In this document: in pieces, positions 46,498 through 55,504 of the stretch
Layout of the letters: each line of letters begins with the position of its first letter
Position numbering within the stretch: the first letter of the stretch is position 1
Source of the DNA: Chrysaora quinquecirrha
Lineage: Eukaryota; Cnidaria; Scyphozoa; Semaeostomeae; Pelagiidae
DNA length: 64,000 bases
Direction: 5' to 3'
Assembly (NCBI GenBank): GCA_014526335.1
Contig: JACTAT010000016.1
Span: 1 to 64,000 of the forward strand
Made by a program: the position numbers and the translations under genes
The notes under the pieces: generated by a model
Databases searched by the model: none
The model's input: only the letters and a program-made list of their open reading frames with translations
What the model was told of the DNA's origin: nothing

Positions 46498-49400
46498 CTA
46501 ATTATCAACTAATTCTGTTTTATAAATATCATTCCGGCTTTGAGCTCTGGTTGGAATCTGTTGCCTTATTTCTTCAACATAATCGACATCTTGAATGAAA
46601 AAAAATGCATGTCACAGATTCAGAACATCTGAAATTTATTTGCCAAACAAATTGTTTTTCTGTGTGGCCACGTCGTGAAAACATTGCTTGTCAAACATCT
46701 TTTCCTTATGAAAAGCAGATGCTTACGAAGCTTTAGGTAAATAAACATCGTCAAGCAAAATCTGCTTGTCAAGCAATGTTTTGTGATGTGGCCAAACGTT
46801 GAAGCATTGCTTGCAAAGCAAATCTCCAATGTTTGACCAGCAATGTTTGATCGTATGGCAGGGTCTTACTCCTGAAGCTCCACTTGCTTGGAGCCAGCGA
46901 AACGTTTTGACGAGCAAAACATTTGCAAAATCATTGAGAGCTACAAAGAAAGGAAAAAGTAGTTTTTCATACCAACATCAGCATAAACTATTTCCTCGCC
47001 ATCACCAGCCCTTGCAATAACAGTGCCCCTGAACGAGGATAAAAATCAATCAAAAGGTGGTTGCTGTTAGGGTTTGTTTTTCTTTAACGGTTTGAGAGAA
47101 AAAATCAGCTTTTAGCTGCCCATTTCTGGCCTGCCTAATCAAAATAAAACGTAAACGATCAAAATTACCAGGATAGGATTCGAACCTGTGACCTTCAGTT
47201 TTGAACCCCATTACTTCATCAACTGAAATGTCTTTATGATTTACCGATTCCCAGCCATAAAACACTCATACTGGATCCTTATTGACAAGGCTTTAGAGAG
47301 GCAGGGCAAGCCCCCGAGGAAAAATCGTACCGGGCCCACCGGCGGTTTGGGGGAAGCATATAAGATTATTTCAACTTTTGCAGTCCACTTTAGAGCCCAA
47401 GCCTGTAATGCTGTGATAATTTATGATAATCTATATAACACGTGATCCTAATTATGTAAGTACAGATGTATATAAACTGTCAATCTTTAGTTAATAACAG
47501 ATGTGATTAAAGATCAGATAGCGGGCCTTATCTATTCGTGTCACCTCTCCATATAAGAATATTACAAAGCCTCGGACCTTTTACCCCGCCGAACCTCCCT
47601 CTCGTCGACGATATACTGCCTATCATCATCGAAGCTTACCGTCCTGGCACTGGCAGCTTAACAACTATAGGCAAACGACTTCTTAAGGAGACGGGAACTC
47701 CCACATCAGGGGGCTCTCTTCTGGGAGTAAACCACCAACATATGGGGTAATCACCATAACAAGCATTATTCATTTAAAAGGTAATCAATTAAGTTCATAC
47801 CACGGGTTGACTACAGCACTTTGTCCATATGCAACGTACGACGATTTGTCATTCCTCGCAGCATTGCAACCAGCCACAAACATCTAAATAAAATAATAAA
47901 CAAAAAAGTACCACAGACAGCCCAATTTAGCATTAGAAAAAATTTTCCTAAAATTGGTGTGGTGTTCGCATTCCTTTAAACCTAAGATGCATCAAAGTTA
48001 AGTTTGTAGCAATCTATGATACTGTATCTCTGCTAATAAAAGCCTACAGCAAATATTAAACTTTGAAGCCAATTTGTACGTCGTTACTAAATGAAAGCAT
48101 TTATCATTTACCCCCGCTTCCGACGGCCCTGAGTAATATTTCAAAAAAAGATTTCTCAAAGTTTGCATTTACCTTGTGATCAAGTGCTCTGAAAAAGAGA
48201 AATACAAAGATAAATAACCTTATACGAGAAATTTATCACTAGCCCAAGTTTATTAGAAAAATGCATCATACGACTATATGAATGCCTAATGACATACTAA
48301 CCTAGCTCTCAGAAGTAGCTCCCAATGCCAGGGACCAGTACCAATATTGAAAACAGCAGGGTAGATAAGAAGATTACAACCTGCAGAGAAAAAATATGAA
48401 GACGTATAGGACTTATTATGCAAAGATAACGACTGACTGCTAAAGGGTATTTGGTTTAAACTTGACTGAGCCATACCGATTAACAAAAGACCTTTGCTGC
48501 AGCTTTGCTAAGCATCGCTCAATCACCAAGCAGGGATTTTTTGGGTCTAGCAATCTGATTGGCTGAAAAAGTTCGCATGTGACGTAATGATAGTTCACTA
48601 CGTCAAACGTTCGAAATTTAATGGCTTCAAACACGTTACGAGTTTTGTCATCAATAGGGGTCATGAACATGACCTGTCCATAGGGTTATAAACCATATAC
48701 TGTTTCCTTCGGGCAATACGGAATATATTAACCCTCGGCCTCTGTACAAAACCTCGCAAGCTTGGTTTCGTACTGACGGCTTCGGGTTAATATTTTCTGG
48801 TATTGCCATCGGAAACAGTTATGCAGGCTTATCCACAGTTAGTCGATTGGGTATTTTTGATTTTTTTTACCCATACGACCCAAAAAACCTAGAGTTAAGC
48901 TACAAGCCTGGCAAACCGTGTAAACCAGGCTCTAGCTCGACAGAGTAGGCATGGAGGTAGGAAGTTTTAAGGTCATGAATAGCTGGATCGATCCATGGTG
49001 CTCCTATGCACTTCGATTCACTCACTCTGGACTCCATGAGGCATTGACACATCCCATAGTTGTTAACACCAAAGGAAAACGGGGAAAAGACGAAAGAACT
49101 ATTTCCTCTTCACTTCTATCAGCAGTGCAGCAGATCTGCATGCTTAATGTTTCACAGCAGAATCTTAAGACACTTTGTATTTACCTTGTTGTTCATATAT
49201 TTGTGCTAGTTGCTGGAATCTTAAATCATAGCAAATCCCAATACCAATCTTGCAAGGCCCTGAAAAACGAGAAGGTTACGTAAGAAACAGAACGAAACAT
49301 TCGACAAAGGCGGAATTTATCGGATTGTTTCGGTCGGTAAACATGCCCTTTAGAACCCCTTTGGGACCTTGAAAAATGCACAATATGTATCCCCGGGTTA

Positions 49401-52339
49401 ATGACTGTTTTCGGGATGGCCTTAGGAAGCCCTTTAGCATACTGTGGCCAAAAAACACACGAAACGAGATATTTTCGGTGACCCCTTTCCGTCGGAGGGC
49501 CCTTAGTTCTTGAACTAAAGGAGCCTTAACAGTGTTAGGGCACTGTAGTGCACCACATCAATATCTAGAGAATCAACTGGTAATAGACAACATCACATGT
49601 CGAACTTTAAGAATATAAAACTTTGAACATTAAGAATATAAAACAGAGTAGTTGTACTAACCGGCCTGAAACGTCACAAGTTTGTTTCCAGGATTCAGAA
49701 CATTGGATTCAATAAACGTCATTTTTCCAGGAATGTCAATATCTGCAAGATGAATCTAAAACGAAAGGTTGGTATACATGTGCCTGCCCGGGTTATGGGT
49801 AAATTTGCGATATATTGCCCGGTTTATGGGTCCGGTTCTGTCCCACTCGCCTCTTCTTTTTTTCTCTAGACTTCCGAATGATCAAAAGCCCGATCTGTTG
49901 GGCAGCTCTTAGGAAAATTGGAGACTTTGTAGGCCCCAAACTCTCCTTACTCCAGAGCTTGAAGATTTCGCAAACCCCACAGAGAAAATATTTCCAAAGC
50001 AACTTTTCCAAAAGTCTTACTTCAAGAAAGTACGTTTTTTGTGGTCCGAAATGGGTCTGGGTCCGGGTCCGCAAGCCTGCGAAATCTACTTTTTGTCGGA
50101 ATTCAGAAGAGAATAACGCACCCGGAGTGCACTCGAAGATTTTTGACCCGGGTCTAGAATTTCTCCTCCAAAATGCTACCCGGCTTAAGGAAAAATCAGA
50201 GAAAAGTGTACTCCGAAATGTAAAAAATGCACTGCGCAACAATGAAGTAGCGGTCCACCCTTACAAAATATCCCTTTTGTCAACCGGCTTTAGCCAAAGT
50301 CCCTTCTTTCGATACCTGGCGCTAGAAAAAAGAGGCAAAATCGATACCCAGAAAGGAGTGCACATCCCATCAACGAAATATTCTGAGTACCCCACTTGGG
50401 AGAACGCACCCTTTGCAAAATCATAAAAACGTTAGAAAAACCACCACAAACCTTTCTGTATGTGTCAAGTAAATTTCCATCAGGCGCAAATATAGCACAG
50501 GTATTATAAAGCTTGCCTTTTCTCAATTCAGGTATTGACCCACCAACTATATGAACGTCCATTTCTTTCGCAGTTTCTGCTAACATATCTGTGGAATCTC
50601 CTGGGATGCTCTCAGCGTAGTTGGCGAAATATTCCAAGCCGTATGGTGAATTGAAACATTCCTTGAAAAGGGGGAAAAAGTGAATTTATACATCGAGTAT
50701 TGATAATATGGAAATTTGACTAGTAATTGCCTAATTGTTTCTTCAGTCTATTTTCCACAAGGTGATCATCACTTGTAAGCTGACCAAACGATCAAACATT
50801 GTTTGTCAAACATTTAGGCCCTGGCAAAACGATCAAACATTGTTTGTCAAACATTTAGGCCCTGGCAAAACGATCAAACATTGCTTGTCAAACATTTAGG
50901 CCCTGACCAAACGATCAAACATTGCTTGTCAAACATTTAGGCCCTGGCAAAACGATCAAACATTGTTTGTCAAACATTTAGGCCCTGGCAAAACGATCAA
51001 ACATTGTTTGTCAAACATTTAGGCCCTGGCAAAACGATCAAACATTGCTTGTCAAACATTTAGGCCCTGGCAAAACGATCAAACATTGCTTGTCAAACAT
51101 TTAGGCCCTGACCAAACGATCAAACATTGCTTGTCAAACATTTAGGCCCTGGCAAAACGATCAAACATTGTTTGTCAAACATTTAGGCCCTGACCAAACG
51201 ATCAAACATTGCTTGTCAAACATTTAGGCCCTGACCAAACGATCAAACATTGCTTGTCAAACATTTAGGCCCTGACCAAACGATCAAACATTGTTTGTCA
51301 AACATTTGAAATTTGCTTGTCGTTTAGAATGTTTTACCGTTTGGCCACATCATTGCAAAACAAAGCTCATCAAACATTTTTGCTTGCTTCAAGCAAATTC
51401 GTTATAACTCTTTCAAAAACATTGTGAAAGAAACGTACTAATTTTTGCTTGTTGAGATGTAGCCAAACGTTCAAACATTGCCTGATAAGCAAATTTCAAA
51501 TGTTTGACAAACAATGTTTGATCGTTTGGCAAGGTCCTAAAATTTGCTTCAAAAGATTTTGAAAAGCAATGTTTGCGACATGTTTGCGGTCAAGAAAAGC
51601 GCGCTCGCAAGGCGAATTTGAGATGACACTGCAAGCTGCGAAGAATGGTCAAGGCCAAACGATCGAACGCATCAAAGATTGCTCGCCAAACATCTGAAAC
51701 TTGCTTATCAAACGAAGTTCCTAAAAAAACGTTTATGACATTCGTTTACCAAGCAATGTTTTGTGACGCTGCCAAACGGACAAGCATTGTTTGCAAAGCA
51801 AATCTGAAATGTTTGACAAAACTGTTTGAGCATTTGACCAGGGCCTAATAGTCTCATGGAAATCACGCTTCTAGATTGACTTACCGGCAGTGCAACAATT
51901 TTCGCTCCTTCTGAAGCAGCTTCTTTGATCAATCTTTTAGTTTTAACCAGCATTTCGCTTTTGTTTTTCAAAATATTGAGCTGAACTAGCGCTAGTTTGA
52001 TTGCTAAAAGTAAAAACACAAATTAGTTTATTTATTGCAAAATGTAATTCGAAATAGATAGATTTTCCTAAATTTTCCAAACTGCAAAACAAGGGAACAG
52101 CTTTCTAAAGCGATCTGAGATTTTTGATAGGCTAGGCCGTTTTATTTTGGGAACGAAAATGACGAAAATTCAGATTTCTGTTCCAAGATCTTTTAAAATA
52201 TAAAAGTTTCTTCCATCAGAAGATTTTGACTTTAAGAGAGTCAAAAAGATCAAAAACAACGATTCATCTTTTCTGATTTGCTAAGAAAAAGTATCAAAAT
52301 ATAAAACTCTGAAACAGAAAACTCACAATTGCGTGACAT
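46498..52339 (-). CDS. NIT2: NIT2, omega-amidase (complete, 10 exons)
   Basis: Omega-amidase hydrolyses alpha-ketoglutaramate and alpha-ketosuccinamate made by glutamine and asparagine transaminases. Exons: 52339-52327 (ATG; 13 nt), 52003-51885, 50661-50452, 49755-49662, 49259-49185, 48380-48302, 48188-48173 (16 nt), 47883-47801, 47028-46973, 46589-46498 (TAG). Every phase fits, giving 278 residues against 276 in human NIT2. The nitrilase triad is present: Glu of [11 protein letters not shown], Lys of [13 protein letters not shown], Cys of [11 protein letters not shown]. The tail reads [18 protein letters not shown]. It is cytosolic/mitochondrial in animals. Introns 2, 3, 5, 8 and 9 are loaded with repeats, yet all exons are clean. 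It is head to head with the sulfatase gene, whose ATG is 415 bp away. Confidence 0.95.
46618..46867. mobile_element. CAAACATTG-family MITE, copy 6 (NIT2 intron 9)
   Basis: It contains gccaaacaaattg, gtggccacgtcgtgaaaac, caatgtttgatcgtatgg and ends ggcagggtctta. The left end is truncated. Confidence 0.65.
47160..47245 (-). repeat. tRNA-like sequence with B box (NIT2 intron 8)
   Basis: The minus strand reads cagttgatgaagtaatgggg, then ggttcgaatcct, a good polymerase III B box. The T stem has one mismatch and no acceptor stem closes, so this is a tRNA-derived repeat rather than a tRNA gene. Confidence 0.45.
48698..48825. repeat. Short inverted repeat (NIT2 intron 5)
   Basis: actgtttccttcgggcaatac...atattaaccc pairs with gggttaatat...gtattgccatcggaaacagt. 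The arms are about 40 bp with a loop of about 45 bp. Confidence 0.65.
49783..50425. mobile_element. Unclassified insert in NIT2 intron 3
   Basis: About 640 bp, GC-richer than its surroundings, with long open frames on both strands that overlap each other and match no protein I know. It starts gcccgggttatgggtaaatt and ends at gagaacgcaccctttgcaaa. The right end resembles 13590-13705. It is probably a non-autonomous repeat. The gene's exons (49755 and 50452) flank it cleanly. Confidence 0.5.
50781..51309. repeat. 41-bp tandem array, about 13 copies (NIT2 intron 2)
   Basis: The unit runs aaacgatcaaacattg(c/t)ttg, then tcaaacatttaggccctggca (or tgacc). The period of 41 is constant and units differ at only two places. 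The unit is the terminal repeat of the CAAACATTG MITE, whose body continues to the right. Confidence 0.95.
51310..51538. mobile_element. CAAACATTG-family MITE, copy 7 (body and right end)
   Basis: It continues directly from the 41-bp array: gaaatttgcttgtcg, tttaccgtttggccacatca, and a right end finishing gatcgtttggcaaggtcct. Confidence 0.75.
51646..51846. mobile_element. CAAACATTG-family MITE, copy 8
   Basis: It begins gtcaaggccaaacgatcg and ends catttgaccagggcc. It lies in NIT2 intron 2, about 40 bp from the exon at 51885. Confidence 0.7.
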
Positions 52340-52754
52340 GTTGGAAGTCTGGCAGGTAGAAAGAATTAATTGTTTGCGAACGAGGTCATTAGACAAGACA
52401 CAACTTTTGTTGTTACTTGCCACACCCCCAAAAACAATTATCACGCCCTCTTCCCACGATGCACACGCCTCCTATTGTCATCATAATCAATTCCAGGAAA
52501 TAAATCGAATGCGGAAGTAAATCTGAATTTGATATTTCAAATTTGATTTCCCTTGCTTGGGCTGAAGAAAATTTTGAAATTCCCGCGATATGGATTTGCT
52601 TTCAACGGGAGTTGGAATTTTTCTCGTCATGAAAACGAGTGTGGAAGCATTAGTGTCTTGATGAGATTTGGCATTGGAACAACAATCTTTGACTTTGTGC
52701 CACGAAATTATGGTGGGTTTGTATATTTGTTAAGCATATGCACAAAATGACCAA
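52340..52754. promoter_or_regulatory. Shared divergent promoter region, NIT2 / sulfatase
   Basis: The NIT2 ATG (52339, minus) and the sulfatase ATG (52755, plus) face away from each other across 415 bp, so both 5' UTRs and promoters must fit here. No TATA box is convincing. An in-frame pair of upstream ATGs (52738, 52747) opens a nine-codon reading frame that overlaps the sulfatase start in another frame. Confidence 0.5.
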
Positions 52755-54563
52755 ATGCTTTTGACGAAAATGGAACAGAAAAGTATCGTAATTATCATGC
52801 TTTTGTTGACCGTCTTCACCAAGCAAAGCAGAGCTAATGAGAGTCCAGGAGAAAAACGTAGGCACGACTCTGAACAAAATAAACAACCAAAGCCAAACAT
52901 CCTTATTTTACTTGTTGACGATCTTGGAATTGGTGATGTAGGTTGTTTTGGAAACACCACAATTAAAACCCCAAATATCGACCAACTTGCAAGAGATGGG
53001 GTCAAACTGGAGCACAACCTTGCCCCTGAGTCGCTGTGTACCCCAAGCAGGGCTGCATTCCTTACAGGCCGCTATGCCATTCGTTCTGGTCTTGCAAGTG
53101 AGGAAGGGTACATTAGAGTTTTTACACAAACAGCTATTCAGGGTGGCTTGCCACCAAGTGAGGTTACATTTGGAAAAGTATTGCAACAAAATGGGTACAA
53201 AACTGGGTTTTTTGGAAAATGGCATCTTGGACTCAGCTGTAATAGTTCAACAGATTTTTGCCACCATCCAAATAATCATGGTTTTGGCCACTTCTATGGT
53301 TTGCCTGTGACCAATCAAAAGGAATGTGACAATGACATGGGTGCTGCTTTTACAAATGTTGACAGAAACATAAAGATAATCACAGCCTCATTATTTGTGA
53401 GCATACCGATAATTTACAGCCTTCTTAAGAAACAAATGAAACTAGGAATAGCATTTGCTGTATTAGTAAATATTACCTTATGGTACACACATGCTCCGTT
53501 GGTATTTAAGGCATTTACAAGACACAGGTTTGCTTGCATTTTGATGAGAAATAAAGAGGTTGTTGAACAGCCTGTTTTGCTTAAAAACCTCACCCACAGA
53601 CTAACGACAGAAGCTGTGAATTTCATTCAGGAAAACAGACAGAATCCGTTTTTACTGATGATGTCATTTACAAAGGTTCACACAGCATTGTTTACACTTG
53701 ATCACTTCACAAACAAAAGTAAACATGGGCGGTATGGTGATAATGTTGAAGAAATGGATTGGGCAGTTGGAAAAATTCTAGATAAAATTGACCAGCTTGA
53801 TCTGAGAAACAACACTTTTGTCTATTTTACATCAGATCATGGCCCAGATTTGGAGGAAATAAGTAGAGATGGTGAAATGTGTGGTGGCTTCCAAGGAAAA
53901 TTCAAAGGGGGCAAAGGAACCAGTTGGGAGGGTGGAATAAGAGTTCCTACCATTGCACGATGGACAGGAAAGATCCCAAGAGGGGGGAGAGTATTGATGC
54001 CAACTAGTGGTTTAGATATTTTCCCAACAATCCTGAAAATCACTGGTGCCTCCACTAAGGCAGATACAGGTAGATTACTTGATGGAAAAGACATTTCTGA
54101 ACTTCTGATATCACAGAACACAAGTTCAACACAAAGCAGATTTATCTTCCATTACTGTGCAAAAACACTTCAAGCCGTAACATACTCTGATACCAAAAGA
54201 CCTAAGGTTTGGAAACTTCATTTTGTGACACCAAAATTCAAACCAGGAAGTAGTGAGAGATGCCTTGTTCCTGGAGACTTGTGCCCATGCTATGGAAAAG
54301 ACATCACATTTCATAACCCCCCTTTGGTGTACGAGCTGAACTCAGACCCAGAAGAAAGTGTTCCAATTGACATACAAAATCAGAATATCCAAGATGTTAT
54401 TAAAGAAGTATTGAAGGCTGTAAAGCAACATAAATCTTCAATCAAAGGAGTGCCAAATCAACTTAAATTGAGTACTTTTCTACCTTGGATGCAGATGTGC
54501 TGTAATCCACCCTTTTGCAGATGCAAGGAAGATTTTCAAATGGAACTGATTTCTGTTCCTTAA
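52755..54563 (+). CDS. Arylsulfatase / steroid-sulfatase-type enzyme, intronless
   Basis: 602 residues in one exon. The start at 52755 (MLLTKMEQK) or the Met at 52770 both give a hydrophobic signal (SIVIIMLLLTVFT). Sulfatase hallmarks: metal-binding VDDLGIGDVG; formylglycine box LCTPSRAAFLTGRYAIRSG, with the Cys that becomes the catalytic aldehyde; second signature GYKTGFFGKWHLG; TSDHGPDLEE for metal; GGKGTSWEGGIRVP. Around residues 205-245 lie two hydrophobic helices (ITASLFVSIPIIYSLL; LGIAFAVLVNITLWY), the membrane hairpin typical of human STS and ARSD/E/F/H rather than ARSA/B. The end is Cys-rich (MCCNPPFCRC), also STS-like. It therefore hydrolyses sulfate esters, probably in the ER or Golgi membrane lumen; the substrate cannot be told. 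Lack of introns may mean an old retrocopy or the lineage norm. Confidence 0.92.
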   Translation: MLLTKMEQKSIVIIMLLLTVFTKQSRANESPGEKRRHDSEQNKQPKPNILILLVDDLGIGDVGCFGNTTIKTPNIDQLARDGVKLEHNLAPESLCTPSRAAFLTGRYAIRSGLASEEGYIRVFTQTAIQGGLPPSEVTFGKVLQQNGYKTGFFGKWHLGLSCNSSTDFCHHPNNHGFGHFYGLPVTNQKECDNDMGAAFTNVDRNIKIITASLFVSIPIIYSLLKKQMKLGIAFAVLVNITLWYTHAPLVFKAFTRHRFACILMRNKEVVEQPVLLKNLTHRLTTEAVNFIQENRQNPFLLMMSFTKVHTALFTLDHFTNKSKHGRYGDNVEEMDWAVGKILDKIDQLDLRNNTFVYFTSDHGPDLEEISRDGEMCGGFQGKFKGGKGTSWEGGIRVPTIARWTGKIPRGGRVLMPTSGLDIFPTILKITGASTKADTGRLLDGKDISELLISQNTSSTQSRFIFHYCAKTLQAVTYSDTKRPKVWKLHFVTPKFKPGSSERCLVPGDLCPCYGKDITFHNPPLVYELNSDPEESVPIDIQNQNIQDVIKEVLKAVKQHKSSIKGVPNQLKLSTFLPWMQMCCNPPFCRCKEDFQMELISVP

Positions 54564-55504
54564 TGCTTGAAGCATGTCCCACCAGACAATTTAATGATAT
54601 TTTTGCAATTATTGTCTTGTACACAAGGGAAAAGCATGCTTTAGTGTTTTCTGTTAGTCTTTTCTCTGATGCCTATTCTTCTCCATCAAAGGGCCCCTGG
54701 GTGGAAACCTCGTTGAGTGTACTGAAGTTCATTGGTGTGCGGTTTGGCTTAAACAATAGAAAACAATATCTCTATTGTTTGGAAAACAATAGCCTTTTGG
54801 TTGCAGTGTGTTAACATGCCCTCTCCCTCTCAATCAATAAGATCCCTGTCAGTGTGTGGAGAACCTTCACCCAGCCCAGCCAAATCACACATGGGAGAGT
54901 TTGAGCATATAGATTTTTTTGGGGTGCTTAATAGTACACACACACACGGGTAGTGGAGCATCCCTGAACTGACCCTCACCTTAACAAGGTATCTCTAAGC
55001 AGTAATAATAAACATAAAAATATTTATAGGAGCAATTTTATCAATTTTCATGTTTACCTCCTTGGGTTTTTTGACTGAAGTGAGGTATTCTTAGTCTTCC
55101 CACTCTTTACTTGACATTGAGAGTAGTGATGACAAAACACTGACACTTGACATGCTCATGACCTTTGATTTGACGATCACCTCGATTTCAGGTTACAGGT
55201 GCTTTTTCCAATCGAGGCTCGTAAACAAAAGAACCATAAAATTTTGTCTCAGGATTTCAACAATGGAGGCAGGTTGCGTGTTGCTGTGGGTAAGATAAAA
55301 GAGTAACCAGAACAACGTTTTCAGAGCAAAAATATTTATGTTTATTATTTAGAGATGACGTTCAGCATAAACAGATGCTACAAAAGTCAATAAACAATAA
55401 ATTTGCAGCAAGCATCATGAATAAGCTCAGTCAAAAGAATTCTTGAAGCAATAAGTTTTGGCCTAAGTTTTTGCACGTCAATATTTGAGGGAATTTTATC
55501 TTGG
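54564..55504. other. Intergenic between sulfatase and UXS1
   Basis: No gene. 54746-54790 holds several AACAAT/ATTGTT words arranged as a palindrome (ctattgtttggaaaacaata), echoed at 55717-55736 in UXS1 intron 1. A short (AC)n run lies near 54940. The UXS1 promoter should lie in the last few hundred bases. Confidence 0.45.

Noticed and set aside
47160..47245. Candidate tRNA gene (-)
   Set aside because: Good B box, but no acceptor stem and an imperfect T stem. Kept only as a tRNA-like repeat.
47538..47750. GC-rich frame (+) reading [20 protein letters not shown], considered as an LTR element start
   Set aside because: The region has an LTR-like feel (47345-47530) but I could not find paired LTRs or a primer-binding site. 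It is in NIT2 intron 8.
50781..51309. Regular repeat array resembling a CRISPR
   Set aside because: Units are contiguous 41-mers with no variable spacers, in a eukaryotic intron, derived from a MITE end.
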